Origin: Massilia agri
GTDB taxonomy: Bacteria; Pseudomonadota; Gammaproteobacteria; Burkholderiales; Burkholderiaceae_D
Direction: 5' to 3'
DNA length: 64,000 bases
Assembly: GCF_024753255.1 (NCBI RefSeq)
Contig: NZ_JANUHA010000001.1
Coordinates: forward strand, 496,001-560,000
Within the stretch, counting starts at the first letter, position 1; every line of letters begins with the position of its first letter. Under the pieces are notes generated by a model. That model saw only the letters and a program-made list of their open reading frames with translations, was not told where the DNA came from and did no database searches. Positions 1 through 8,820 of the stretch are shown here, one piece after another. The position numbers and the translations under genes are program-made.

Positions 1-237
1 GGCCATAAGAACGGCATCGTTCTCGGCAATCTGGTAGGCTTGATCGACTCCGACTACCAGGGCCAGCTCATGGTCTCGACCTGGAACCGCGGCCACACGA
101 CCTTCACGCTGCAGCCGATGGACCGGCTCGCCCAGCTCGTGATCGTGCCGGTGCTGCAGGTGGGCTTCAACGTGGTGGAGGAGTTCGCATCGAGCGAACG
201 GGGCGCCGGAGGATTCGGCAGCACCGGCAAGCAATAA
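1..237 (+). CDS. dut: dUTP diphosphatase, C-terminal part
   Basis: Frame 1 is open from the window edge to TAA and encodes the last 78 residues of a dUTPase. It hydrolyses dUTP to dUMP and pyrophosphate, keeping uracil out of DNA and feeding dTMP synthesis. The visible part has the conserved block GLIDSDYQG followed by [13 protein letters not shown], and the glycine-rich tail [10 protein letters not shown], which is the mobile C-terminal motif that closes over the active site in trimeric dUTPases. The start lies outside the window. The next gene follows after 20 bp with its own ribosome binding site. Confidence 0.95.
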   Translation, partial: GHKNGIVLGNLVGLIDSDYQGQLMVSTWNRGHTTFTLQPMDRLAQLVIVPVLQVGFNVVEEFASSERGAGGFGSTGKQ

Positions 238-257
238 CAAAGCGATCAAGGAGGAAC

Positions 258-1349
258 ATGAGCCGTATGCATTTGCGTCCGCATTTTCAACACCTTGCGG
301 TGGGCATTGCCGCAGCGGTCCTGCTGTCGGCCTGCGCCACGCAAGGCCCCATGCGACCAGGCCAGCCGCTCCCGCCGGGGCAGGTGGCGCCGGAAGTACC
401 GCAAGTGACGCCGGAGATGACGGCGGCAGCCGAGACCCTCACCCGCATGGCGACCCTGCAGGACCGCCTGTACAAGGTCTCCGCCCCCCTCCTGATCGAC
501 AATGCGGAACTGTGCACGCGCCACGCGCGCAACCTGCTCGGCTTCACCGCCAAGAACCGCTACACCTATCCGGGCCAGTACAACGAGGCCGCCCACGCCG
601 TGCTCGGCATGGGCGAGCGCCTGCAGGTGACCAATGTGTTGAATGGCAGCGGCGCCGCCAAGGCCGGCCTGCGCCAGGGCGACGAACTGGTCGCGGCCGC
701 CGGCACGCCCCTGCCCACCGGTCCTGACGCGCTGTCCAAGGTCGGCGCCGTGTTCGGGCCCATCGTCACCAAGCAGGCTTCGCTGCCGCTGACCATCGCC
801 CGCAATGGCCGCGAACGCGACCTGACCGTGCCGGTCACCCGCGCCTGCGCCTTCGCGATCGAGCTGGGCAACGCCGACAACGTGAATGCCTATGCCGACG
901 GCTCGCGCATCATGGTCACGCGCGGCATGATGGGCTTCGTGCAGAACGACGACGAGCTGGCCTATGTGGTCGCCCACACGATGGCGCATAACATGCTCGG
1001 CCACGCCGCCAACCAGCGCAACGCGGCCACCATCGGCAGCGTCATCGACAACCTGACCCGCATCACGCCGGACACCTCGATGCTGATCGGCAGCAGCGGC
1101 ATCAAGGCCATGCCGCAGTCGCTGGACGTCGCGGCCGACCGCCTGGCCATCTACCTGCTGGCGCGCGCCGACTACCGCATCGAGAACGCCGGCGCCTTCT
1201 GGAAGCGCTTCGCCGCCACCTATCCGGCGACGGTGCTCAACGGGCATACGGCGAACCACCCCGCGCTCGCGCAGCGCACGGCCGCCATCGACAAGGCGGT
1301 GGCCGAAGTGAAGTCCAAGAAGTCCGCAAATAAACCGCTGACACCGTAG
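258..1349 (+). CDS. M48-like lipoprotein with PDZ domain, probably not an active protease
   Basis: The protein has 363 residues. The start is fixed by AAGGAGGA just upstream. A lipobox LLSAC (Cys26) predicts a lipoprotein. A PDZ-like stretch lies at about residues 115-195 (NGSGAAKAGLRQGDELVAA). The C-terminal part follows the M48 metallopeptidase layout, but the expected HEXXH is HTMAH at residues 240-244, so the catalytic Glu is Thr. The usual third zinc ligand Glu is Asp290 (LDVAAD). What is seen is a family match with two altered key residues. The inference is a non-catalytic scaffold or chaperone-like envelope protein. It may be co-transcribed with dut. Confidence 0.8.
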   Translation: MSRMHLRPHFQHLAVGIAAAVLLSACATQGPMRPGQPLPPGQVAPEVPQVTPEMTAAAETLTRMATLQDRLYKVSAPLLIDNAELCTRHARNLLGFTAKNRYTYPGQYNEAAHAVLGMGERLQVTNVLNGSGAAKAGLRQGDELVAAAGTPLPTGPDALSKVGAVFGPIVTKQASLPLTIARNGRERDLTVPVTRACAFAIELGNADNVNAYADGSRIMVTRGMMGFVQNDDELAYVVAHTMAHNMLGHAANQRNAATIGSVIDNLTRITPDTSMLIGSSGIKAMPQSLDVAADRLAIYLLARADYRIENAGAFWKRFAATYPATVLNGHTANHPALAQRTAAIDKAVAEVKSKKSANKPLTP

Positions 1350-1500
1350 GGTGGACCGGGGCGCGCAGCCGGGTTTCCCGTCCGCGCGTTCAAACAGCGG
1401 GGGATTGCAAGCAGCGCATCCATTCGCGGGGGAGTTGAACGCGCGGACGGCGAAGCCGTAGATCGGTCCACTGGACCGATCTACCCCTACGGTCCGACGC
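1347..1500 (+). repeat. Dispersed palindromic repeat, copy 1
   Basis: About 150 bp between two genes. It opens with GTAGGGTGGACCGG, carries the inverted pair CGTCCGCGCGTTCAA and TTGAACGCGCGGACGG, then a short hairpin AGATCGGTCC-ACT-GGACCGATCT, and ends CCCCTACGG. A second copy in opposite orientation lies at 24372-24516. The shared ends and inverted internal arms suggest a non-coding REP- or MITE-like element. Confidence 0.7.
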
Positions 1501-1551
1501 TTCGGCCGCGTTTTTTGTATCATTGTCCATCTCCCACCTGCGTAACTCCCC

Positions 1552-2568
1552 ATGGACAGCATCGACCTCGACGTATTGAAGACCTGTGACGCCTGGCTCG
1601 CCGCCGGGCGGCGCTGCCAGCTGGTCACGGTCATCAAGACCTGGGGCTCCAGCCCGCGCCCGATCGGCGCCACGCTCGGCGTCTGCGAAGACGGCAGCGT
1701 GGTCGGCTCGGTGTCGGGCGGCTGCATCGAGGATGACCTGATCGCGCGCGTGCGTGCGGGCGGCGTCGCCCTGGCGCGGCCCGAGATCGTCAGCTACGGC
1801 ATCAGCGCCGACGAGGCGCACCGCTTCGGCCTGCCCTGCGGCGGCACCATCGAACTCGCCATCGAGCCGCTCACGCAGGACAGCCGCATCCGCGAACTGC
1901 TGGACCGCCTCGCCGCCGGCGAACTGGTCGAGCGCCGCGTCGCCCTGAGCACCGGCGCGGTCGCGCTGAACCGCGCCGGCGCGGGCGCCCTCGTGCAAGT
2001 CGAGGACGGCGTCCTCACCACCCTCCACGGACCGCGCTGGCGCCTGTTCATCATCGGCGCCGGCCCCCTGTCGCGCTTCCTGGCCCAGGTGGCGAGCGGC
2101 ATGGACTACCGCGTCGTCGTCTGCGACCCGCGCGAGGAATACCGCAGCGGCTGGAACCTGGAAGGCGTGGAACTGGTGCACGCGATGCCGGACGACCTCG
2201 TGATCGAGGCGCGCCTGGATGCGCGCAGCGCCGTGGTGGCCCTCACCCACGATCCGAAACTGGATGACCTGGCGCTGATGGAAGCGCTGAAATCCGATGC
2301 CTTCTATGTCGGCGCGATCGGCTCGCGCCTGAACAACGAGAAGCGGCGCGAGCGCCTGAAACTGTTCGACCTCGGCGAAGCACAGCTGGCGCGCCTGCAT
2401 GGTCCGATCGGCATCTACATCGGCAGCAAGACGCCCGCCGAGATCGCGATCTCGATCATGGCCGAGATGACGGCCGTGAAGAATGGCGTGCCGGCGAACC
2501 TGCTGGTGCCGCATGCGGCGGCTCCGCAGCCGGCCACCAGCGAAGCCTGCTCCATCCTCGCGGCCTGA
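1552..2568 (+). CDS. XdhC/CoxI family protein
   Basis: The protein has 338 residues. It has an N-terminal XdhC/CoxI domain (TWGSSPRPIG, GSVSGGCIEDD, LPCGGTIEL) and a C-terminal Rossmann-like domain (FIIGAGPLSRFLAQVA; GAIGSRLNNEKRRERL). Family members insert or carry the sulfurated molybdenum cofactor for xanthine dehydrogenase or CO dehydrogenase type enzymes. No xdhA/xdhB or other molybdoenzyme gene is next to it, so its partner enzyme must be elsewhere. The gene stands alone between a palindromic repeat and a transporter. Confidence 0.88.
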   Translation: MDSIDLDVLKTCDAWLAAGRRCQLVTVIKTWGSSPRPIGATLGVCEDGSVVGSVSGGCIEDDLIARVRAGGVALARPEIVSYGISADEAHRFGLPCGGTIELAIEPLTQDSRIRELLDRLAAGELVERRVALSTGAVALNRAGAGALVQVEDGVLTTLHGPRWRLFIIGAGPLSRFLAQVASGMDYRVVVCDPREEYRSGWNLEGVELVHAMPDDLVIEARLDARSAVVALTHDPKLDDLALMEALKSDAFYVGAIGSRLNNEKRRERLKLFDLGEAQLARLHGPIGIYIGSKTPAEIAISIMAEMTAVKNGVPANLLVPHAAAPQPATSEACSILAA

Positions 2569-2675
2569 GTTCCCGAGCAATTCCGAGCAATTCCAAAGCA
2601 AGATTCGGATGGCGTAGCCCAAGCCGCGCTATCATGATTGTCTTTTTGTCTTTGCCTGTTCCGTGAACACCGCGC

Positions 2676-3584
2676 ATGAATACCGTTAATATGTTGCGCC
2701 TGGTGGCGCTGGCCGCCATCTGGGGCGGCTCCTTCCTCTTCATGCGCATCGCCGCACCGGTGCTCGGGCCGGCCGTGCTGATCGAATACCGGGTGCTGTT
2801 CGCGGCCCTGTTCCTGGCGGGCGTGGCCTGGATCATGCAGCGCCGCGGAAAAGGCGCGCCGCTCGACCTGCGCAACAACTGGAAGCACTACCTGATGCTG
2901 GGCTTCTTCAATTCGGCCCTGCCCTTCCTGCTGTTCGCCTTTGCCGCGCGGACCCTGTCCGCGTCCGTGCTGTCGGTGCTGAACGCGACCGCGCCCATGT
3001 TTGGCGCGCTGGTGGGGGCCGTGTGGGCGCGCCAGAAAGTCTCCGGCCGCGCGGCCCTGGGCCTGGTGCTGGGCACCGTGGGCGTGAGCCTGCTGGTGGG
3101 CTTCGACCACGTCTCCGAGCGGCCCGGCGCGGCCATCGCGATCGCGGCCGCCCTGGTGGCGGCCTTCTGCTACAGCATCGCCAGCCAGTACGCGAAATCC
3201 GCCAGGGCCGTGGCGCCCTTCGCCAACGCGCACGGCTCGATGTGGGCCGCGACCATCTGCACCATCCCGGCCCTGGCCTTCTTCCCCTCGCCCGGCGAAC
3301 CGACCGTGGGCATCATGGCCGCCGTGCTCGCGCTCGGCGTGCTGTGCAGCGGCATTGCCTACATCCTCTACTTCAAGCTGATCGAGGAAGTCGGCACCAC
3401 CTCGGCGCTGACGGTCACTTTTCTCAATCCGATGTTCGGCATCCTGTGGGGCGCGATCTTCCTGCATGAGGTGATCGGCTGGCATACGCTGCTCGGCTCG
3501 GCGATCGTGCTGGTCGGCACGGCCCTGGTGACGGGCTTCGTGCCGTCCTTCCTGCGCCCCTCCCCCGCCGCGCAGGGCAAGTGA
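2676..3584 (+). CDS. EamA/DMT family transporter
   Basis: The protein has 302 residues, is very hydrophobic and has about ten membrane segments in two EamA halves. The N-terminal motif AAIWGGSFLFMRIAAP and the second-half FLNPMFGILWGAIFLHE are typical of the drug/metabolite transporter superfamily. It probably exports a small metabolite; the substrate cannot be read from sequence. Its stop overlaps the start of the following glycosylase gene, so the two are likely co-transcribed. Confidence 0.88.
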   Translation: MNTVNMLRLVALAAIWGGSFLFMRIAAPVLGPAVLIEYRVLFAALFLAGVAWIMQRRGKGAPLDLRNNWKHYLMLGFFNSALPFLLFAFAARTLSASVLSVLNATAPMFGALVGAVWARQKVSGRAALGLVLGTVGVSLLVGFDHVSERPGAAIAIAAALVAAFCYSIASQYAKSARAVAPFANAHGSMWAATICTIPALAFFPSPGEPTVGIMAAVLALGVLCSGIAYILYFKLIEEVGTTSALTVTFLNPMFGILWGAIFLHEVIGWHTLLGSAIVLVGTALVTGFVPSFLRPSPAAQGK

Positions 3585-4471
3585 TGCGCACCGAACTGCG
3601 CCTGGACCTGCCCGCCGGCTACCGCACCCAGGACGTGCTGGCTTTCCACAGCCGCGATACCGAAGGGCTGGCGGAACAGGTGAGCCCCGCCGGGCTGCGC
3701 AAAGGCATATTGCTCGATGGCGTGCCGGTCGTGCTCGAGGTGGCATTCGAAGCGGATGCAGCGCGCTGCACGGTCGATGCCGACGGCGGGCTTACCGAAG
3801 CGCTGCTCAAACAGGCGCACGAGGCCTTGCTCAATATTCTGGGCCTGCGCATCGACCCGGCGGCCTTCGCCGCCTCCGTGTGCGACGACCCGGTGCTCGG
3901 CCCCGTGGTGGCGCGCCAGCCCGGCCTGCGCATCGTGCAATCGGCGACGATCTTCGAAGCGCTGACCTGGGCCATCATCGGCCAGCAGATCAACCTGCCC
4001 TTCGCCATCTCCCTGCGCCGCACCTTCATCGGGCTGGCGGGACGCCCGCATACGAGCGGCCTGTGGTGCTATCCGGAAGCGCAAGACGTGGCGCGGCTCA
4101 CGCTGGAAGACCTGACGACCCGTAAATTTTCGCGAGCAAAAGCCGAGACCCTGCTGCGCTTCGCCGGACTGGTCGCCGACGGCAAGGTCGCGCTCGACCG
4201 CGATCGCCCGGTGGATGAAGTTGTAGAGGAACTGCTGGCCATCAAGGGTATCGGTCCCTGGACCGTCAACTACGCCCTGCTGCGCGGCTACGGTTACCCG
4301 GACTGCTCGCTGCAGGGAGACGTGGCGATCCGCACCGCCTTCCACCGCCTGCTTGGCGGAGACGAACGTCCCGGCATCGCGGCGACGGAGAAGCTGCTGG
4401 CGCGCTTTGCGCCGCATCGCACGATGGCGGCGGCCTACCTGTGGGCCAGTCTCGCGGATAGCCCGTCCTAG
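3581..4471 (+). CDS. DNA-3-methyladenine glycosylase II (AlkA-type)
   Basis: A HhH-GPD superfamily base-excision enzyme of about 295 residues. The helix-hairpin-helix is visible as LLAIKGIGPWTVNYALLRG and is followed by DCSLQGDVAIR, whose Asp is the expected catalytic residue. The N-terminal part matches the AlkA_N fold. It removes alkylated bases from DNA. The GTG at 3581 overlaps the upstream stop by 4 bp; the ATG at 3584 is an equally good start. No Ada-type regulatory domain is fused and no ada gene is adjacent. Confidence 0.87.
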   Translation: MMRTELRLDLPAGYRTQDVLAFHSRDTEGLAEQVSPAGLRKGILLDGVPVVLEVAFEADAARCTVDADGGLTEALLKQAHEALLNILGLRIDPAAFAASVCDDPVLGPVVARQPGLRIVQSATIFEALTWAIIGQQINLPFAISLRRTFIGLAGRPHTSGLWCYPEAQDVARLTLEDLTTRKFSRAKAETLLRFAGLVADGKVALDRDRPVDEVVEELLAIKGIGPWTVNYALLRGYGYPDCSLQGDVAIRTAFHRLLGGDERPGIAATEKLLARFAPHRTMAAAYLWASLADSPS

Positions 4472-4504
4472 CCGTTCCCTCTGCACGAGATTGTCACTGC
4501 CGGC

Positions 4505-5404
4505 TCAGCGCATCATGTCCGGCAGCGCCGATGCCAGCGCATCCACCAGCACGCGCAGCCGGCGCGCGACGTGCGGCGTCTGCAACCACAGTGCGTGGAC
4601 GTCGTAGGGGTAAGCCGAATGCTCGGCGAAGAGCTCCACCAGCTGGCCGCTGCGAATGCGCTCGCGCACGAGCCAGCGCGGCACCCACGCAATGCCTGCA
4701 CCCGCGGTGGCCGCGTCCGCGATGGCGTCCAGGTCGTCGAAGCTGAGACGATGCGCGGGGCGCACCTCGAGCGGCCCGCCGCCGTCGACCGGGAACAGCC
4801 AGGGCGGCGCAGGCCCGGTACGCCGGTAGGCGAGCCCCGCATGCGCTTCCAGTTCGGCCAGCGAGGCCGGCCGGCCCTTCTTGGCCAGGTAGGCTGGCGC
4901 CGCGCACACGGCCATGGCCTGGCTGGCGAGGTGGCGCGCGACGACGCCCTGGATTGGCGCCGGCGTACCGGTACGGATGGCCAGGTCGTAGCCATCCTCG
5001 GCCAGGTCGATGAGGCGGTCGCTGAAGGACAGGTCCATTTCCAGGCCAGGGTACTCGCGGGCCAGCTCGAGGATCACGGGCAGGACGCAATGGCGGCCGA
5101 AATGGACCGGCGCCGTCACGCGCAAGCGGCCATGCAGGGCGTGCAGCTGGTCTGCCGCCAGGGCGTCCGCGGCATCGGCTTCCGCCAGGATTGTCCGGCA
5201 GCGCTCGTAATAGCTGCGTCCGAACTCCGTCAGCGCCTGGCGGCGGGTCGTACGATTGATCAGTTGCACGCGCAGCCGCTCCTCGAGGAAGCGGATGTGC
5301 TTTCCCACCATGGTCGGCGACATGCCTAGCTCTTCAGCAGCGGCGGCGAAAGAGCCCAGCTCAGCCACGCGGACGAATACCGCCATACTATGCAGGCGAT
5401 CCAT
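4505..5404 (-). CDS. LysR family transcriptional regulator
   Basis: The protein has 299 residues. An N-terminal winged helix-turn-helix (residues about 1-60; VRVAELGSFAAAAEELGMSP) is followed by a LysR substrate-binding domain. It is divergent from the quinone oxidoreductase gene at 5503, separated by about 98 bp, the classic arrangement for a LysR regulator controlling its neighbour. The C-terminal region resembles the CrgA/AaeR-like subgroup that responds to aromatic or reactive compounds; this is inference only. Confidence 0.9.
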   Translation of the reverse strand: MDRLHSMAVFVRVAELGSFAAAAEELGMSPTMVGKHIRFLEERLRVQLINRTTRRQALTEFGRSYYERCRTILAEADAADALAADQLHALHGRLRVTAPVHFGRHCVLPVILELAREYPGLEMDLSFSDRLIDLAEDGYDLAIRTGTPAPIQGVVARHLASQAMAVCAAPAYLAKKGRPASLAELEAHAGLAYRRTGPAPPWLFPVDGGGPLEVRPAHRLSFDDLDAIADAATAGAGIAWVPRWLVRERIRSGQLVELFAEHSAYPYDVHALWLQTPHVARRLRVLVDALASALPDMMR

Positions 5405-5502
5405 TCAACACTCCTGGTTTTTTCTGACAATCATAATGCAGAGTTTATCCGCCGAACCGCCGCCAATATAGTGGATTCCTCTCTCACATTCAGGAGTCGA
5501 CA

Positions 5503-6492
5503 ATGGCACGCATCGTTCGTTTCTATCAGCATGGCGGTCCGGAAGTTCTGCGCATCGAAGACGTGGAGGTAGCGCCGCCCGGGCCGGGGGAAGTGCGCAT
5601 CGCGATCAAGGCCCTGGGCCTGAACCGGGCCGAAGCCCTGATGCGCAGCGGCAGCTATATCGAAACGCCCTCCCTGCCTTCAAGCCTGGGCCTGGAGGCG
5701 GCGGGCATCGTCGACCAGGTAGGCGCCGGCGTCACCTCGGTGGCAAAGGGGGACGCGGTGAGCATCGTGCCGCCCGTGTCCATGAGCCGGTGGCCGGCGT
5801 ATGCCGAGCTGGCGAACTTCCCCGCCGCCCTGGTCGTCAAGCATCCCCCGGTGCTGGGCTGGGCGGGGGCGGCTGCCTTGTGGATGGCCTACCTGACTGC
5901 TTACGGGGCGCTCATCGATATCGCAGGGCTCGGTCGGGGAGACACCGTCGCGATCACGGCAGCCTCGAGCAGCGTCGGCCTGGCTGCGATCCAGGTCGCC
6001 CGCCTCGTCGGCGCGCGCACCATCGCGCTGACCCGCACGTCCGACAAGAAGGAAAGCCTGCTGGAAGCGGGCGCCGCGCACGCGATCGCCACCAGCGAAG
6101 AGGATGTCGGATCAGCATTGCAGGCGCTGGCCGGACCCGGCGGCGTGCGCGTCGTCCTCGATCCGGTCGGCGGGCCGCTCTTCGTGCCGCTCACGGACGC
6201 CATGTCGCCGGGCGGCATCCTCCTGGAGTACGGCGGCCTGAGCCGGGAGCCGACACCCTTCCCCCTGTTCACCGTTTTGAGCAAGCACCTCACCCTGCGC
6301 GGCTATCTCGTCCACGAGATCCTCACCGATCCGGAACGCCTTGCCGCGGCCACGCGCTTCATCGTCGATGGCGTGATGGCCGGCGCCCTGCGGCCGGTGA
6401 TCGCCAAGGTGTTTCCTTTCGAGCAGATTGTGGAGGCGCACCGCTTCCTGGAATCGAATGCGCAGTTCGGCAAGGTGGTGGTCTCCTTATGA
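5503..6492 (+). CDS. NADPH:quinone oxidoreductase / zinc-independent alcohol dehydrogenase family
   Basis: The protein has 329 residues and a medium-chain dehydrogenase/reductase fold. The GroES-like N-terminus (PGPGEVRIAIKALGLNRAEALMRSG) lacks the cysteine-rich structural zinc lobe. A Rossmann motif is seen as AASSSVGLAAIQVA. This pattern fits quinone oxidoreductase-type enzymes that reduce quinones or enals with NADPH. It is transcribed away from the LysR gene at 4505. Its last 6 bp overlap the convergent MFS gene. Confidence 0.85.
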   Translation: MARIVRFYQHGGPEVLRIEDVEVAPPGPGEVRIAIKALGLNRAEALMRSGSYIETPSLPSSLGLEAAGIVDQVGAGVTSVAKGDAVSIVPPVSMSRWPAYAELANFPAALVVKHPPVLGWAGAAALWMAYLTAYGALIDIAGLGRGDTVAITAASSSVGLAAIQVARLVGARTIALTRTSDKKESLLEAGAAHAIATSEEDVGSALQALAGPGGVRVVLDPVGGPLFVPLTDAMSPGGILLEYGGLSREPTPFPLFTVLSKHLTLRGYLVHEILTDPERLAAATRFIVDGVMAGALRPVIAKVFPFEQIVEAHRFLESNAQFGKVVVSL

Positions 6493-7716
6493 CGCCGCCT
6501 TTCCCGGTATGCAGCGATAGGTGGCCGCCCAGAACAGCAAGGCCAGGAGGCTGATGGCCGCACCGAGGCCGCACACGCCGATCCATCCTGCGCGCGCATG
6601 GACCATGGTCGCGCCGATGGCGCCGGCGCCGCTGCCGACCGCATAGAAGAGCATGTAGGCGCCGACAAGGCGGCCATGGGCATCCGGGTTGGAACGGAAG
6701 ATCATGCCCTGGTTCGTCACATGGATGGCCTGCCCTCCCGCGTCGAGCAGCACGATGCCGGCGACCAGCATCCAGAGCGACAGCGTCATCATCGACAGCG
6801 GCAGCCAGGCCAGCAGGAGCAGCAGCAAGGCCAGCAGGCTGGTCTGCCGCTCGAGCCCCCGGTCGGCGAGGCGCCCTGCATCCGTCGCCACCAGGGCCCC
6901 CAGGGCGCCGACCAGGCCGAAGGCGCCGATCATGGAATGGGAATACCGGTAGGGAGGTGCGCTGAGAACCAGGACCAGGGCACTCCAGAAAACATTGAAT
7001 GCGGCAAACATCAGCAAGGCAAGGGTGCCGCGGATCTGGAGTGTGCGGTGCCGGCGCAAGAGCACGAACATCGACGCCAGCAGGCTTGGGTAAGGCATGT
7101 AGGGCTGGGCAAGAGGAAGCCGCGGCAGGCGCTTCGCTATCGGGAATGCGAGCAGGATCATCGCTGCCGCGGAGCAGAGGTAGACGCTGCGCCAGCCGGA
7201 CACATCCGAGATCGTGCCCGCTACCACGCGGGCCAGGAGCAGACCGAGGAAGACCCCTCCCTGGGTGGCGCCGACCGCCTGTCCGCGCTCGCCTGGCGCC
7301 GACGCGCTGGCGGCATACGCGATCAGGCCCTGTGTCATGGCCGTGCCGAGCAGTCCAGTCAGGAGCATGGCCGCCATCAGCATGGCGGCCGATTGTGCGA
7401 CACCCACGAGCACCAGGGCCCCGACCAGCAGCACCATCTGCACCAGCATGAGCTTGCGGCGTTCGACCAGGTCCCCCAGCGGCACCAGCAGCAGGAGCGC
7501 CAGGGCGCAACCGAGCTGGGTGGCCGTCAGCACACCGCCGATTGCGGCATGGGAGATCGAGAAGTCCGAGGCCAGGCGGTCGAGCAAGGCCTGGGCATAG
7601 TAGACGTTTGCAACGCTCATCCCCGCCGCGAGCGCAAACAGGAAGGTGGCGCCGCGCGACAAGGCTGGCGGAATATCGGCTTTGCCGGGCAAATCGACTG
7701 GACTGGCGGACCGCAT
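6487..7716 (-). CDS. MFS transporter (efflux type)
   Basis: The protein has 409 residues with twelve predicted membrane segments. Motif A is seen as LLLVPLGDLVERRKLML in the loop after helix 2. It is an inner-membrane proton-coupled exporter, probably for drugs or metabolites. The ATG at 7716 is preferred over an upstream TTG because GAGGGAGGA lies 5 bases before it. That ribosome binding site is inside a perfect palindrome (7724-7760), and the divergent gene is an HxlR repressor, so repression by that protein is likely. Confidence 0.88.
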   Translation of the reverse strand: MRSASPVDLPGKADIPPALSRGATFLFALAAGMSVANVYYAQALLDRLASDFSISHAAIGGVLTATQLGCALALLLLVPLGDLVERRKLMLVQMVLLVGALVLVGVAQSAAMLMAAMLLTGLLGTAMTQGLIAYAASASAPGERGQAVGATQGGVFLGLLLARVVAGTISDVSGWRSVYLCSAAAMILLAFPIAKRLPRLPLAQPYMPYPSLLASMFVLLRRHRTLQIRGTLALLMFAAFNVFWSALVLVLSAPPYRYSHSMIGAFGLVGALGALVATDAGRLADRGLERQTSLLALLLLLLAWLPLSMMTLSLWMLVAGIVLLDAGGQAIHVTNQGMIFRSNPDAHGRLVGAYMLFYAVGSGAGAIGATMVHARAGWIGVCGLGAAISLLALLFWAATYRCIPGKAAS

Positions 7717-7723
7717 GCACTCC

Positions 7724-7760
7724 TCCCTCAACTGGTTTCAAATTGAAACCAGTTGAGGGA
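7724..7760. promoter_or_regulatory. Perfect 37-bp palindromic operator
   Basis: Two 18-bp arms, TCCCTCAACTGGTTTCAA and its exact complement, flank a single central A. It covers the ribosome binding site of the leftward MFS gene and the -35 region of the rightward HxlR gene. A degenerate half site (CTGGTTT) follows at 7769. Probable binding site of the HxlR protein. Confidence 0.8.
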
Positions 7761-7781
7761 TAGGTGAGCTGGTTTTAAAAT
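7753..7781 (+). promoter_or_regulatory. Candidate promoter of the HxlR gene
   Basis: TTGAGG, 17 bp, TAAAAT. The -35 box lies in the right arm of the palindrome, consistent with autorepression. Confidence 0.45.
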
Positions 7782-7814
7782 GCAACCACAATCTTCCCCC
7801 ATATCGAGCACCCG

Positions 7815-8261
7815 ATGACGAAGCCGGCACCCACCAGCAATGAACCCTGTCCGGTAGCCCGGGCGACCAGCCTCATCGGTGACCGCTGGTCACTGCTGAT
7901 CGTGCGCGACGCCTTTGACGGCGTGCGCCGGTTCAGCGATTTCCAGCGCAGCCTCGGCGTAGCCAAAAACATCCTGTCGGACCGGCTGCGCAAGCTGGTC
8001 GACGCGGGCATCCTTGCCTGCCAGGCATCCAGGGAAGGCAGCGCTTATCAGGAATACGTCCTGACGGAGGCCGGGAACGACCTGTTTCCCCTTGTATTGG
8101 CATTGCGTCAGTGGGGTGAGCGGCAACTGTTCTCGCCGGGTGAAGCGCACTCTGAACTCATCGAGACGGCAAGCGGAAAGCCGGTCGCCGCGATGCTGCC
8201 CAGGCGCCAGGATGGCAGCGTTCTCATGCCTCACGACACCAGGGTGCGCAAACTGCCCTGA
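7815..8261 (+). CDS. HxlR family transcriptional regulator
   Basis: The protein has 148 residues. The typical HxlR core is CPVARATSLIGDRWSLLIVRDAF, with the conserved Cys near residue 14, followed by the winged helix (RFSDFQRSLGVAKNILSDRLRKLVDAGIL). Members often sense quinones, aldehydes or other electrophiles through the N-terminal Cys. It is divergent from the MFS exporter with a perfect palindrome between them. Together they look like a self-contained, inducible efflux module. Confidence 0.92.
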   Translation: MTKPAPTSNEPCPVARATSLIGDRWSLLIVRDAFDGVRRFSDFQRSLGVAKNILSDRLRKLVDAGILACQASREGSAYQEYVLTEAGNDLFPLVLALRQWGERQLFSPGEAHSELIETASGKPVAAMLPRRQDGSVLMPHDTRVRKLP

Positions 8262-8279
8262 AGGCATACCGGGCGATCA

Positions 8280-8693
8280 TCAATTCCACCTCGGCAGGTC
8301 GTCGAACTGTTGCGCCCCCTCGCCTGAAAACCTTATCAGCTCAGGCAAGGGCACCGTAGCAAGATTATCGCGGCCGTAATGCCCACCCAGCGCACTCGGA
8401 ATCTTGAGGCAATACTTGCGATCATCCGTGAGCGGGCCCAGCGTCAGCTCGGCCAGCTTCACGACTTCCGGCATATACCAGTCGTTCAGGAAATCCTGGT
8501 TGTAGGCCAGCGCGTCGAAGGCATCCCGGCTGTTGGCCACCGGCTCGCAGCACAGGTCTTGCGGACGCAGGCGCCAGAAGCGGCCTTCGTCGTCACGGAT
8601 GATGAGATTGCCGAATGCATTGGCCCCGAGGACTTCGACCGCGTTCAAACCGGACCAGCCCCAAGCCTCGTTGATGTCGTCTACGTTGATCAT
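8280..8693 (-). CDS. DUF1851 / T6SS immunity Tdi1-like protein
   Basis: The protein has 137 residues. It matches the Tdi1 C-terminal domain (DUF1851) pattern: NAFGNLIIRDDEGRFWRLRP near the start, then a helix with NDWYMPEVV, and LGGHYGRDNLATVPLPELI before FDDLPRW at the end. The family includes immunity proteins for type VI secretion DNases. It usually has an N-terminal GAD-like domain, which is absent here. No toxin, VgrG, PAAR or Rhs gene is near, so it is an orphan immunity or regulatory gene. Confidence 0.75.
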   Translation of the reverse strand: MINVDDINEAWGWSGLNAVEVLGANAFGNLIIRDDEGRFWRLRPQDLCCEPVANSRDAFDALAYNQDFLNDWYMPEVVKLAELTLGPLTDDRKYCLKIPSALGGHYGRDNLATVPLPELIRFSGEGAQQFDDLPRWN

Positions 8694-8820
8694 GTCTTGT
8701 CCCTTTGCACTGCCGGCGGCAAGGAAAGCCCACGCGCCGGCCCTCGCGTGTTGGACCAGACTAGGGAAGCAAGATTTCAGGCAGACGCATCAGGCTTGCG
8801 CTGCGTCGCAAAAACCCCTT

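Noticed and set aside
246..1727. 493-codon minus-strand open frame opposite the M48-like gene
   Set aside because: Low-complexity Arg/Gly/His-rich translation typical of the antisense of GC-rich coding DNA.
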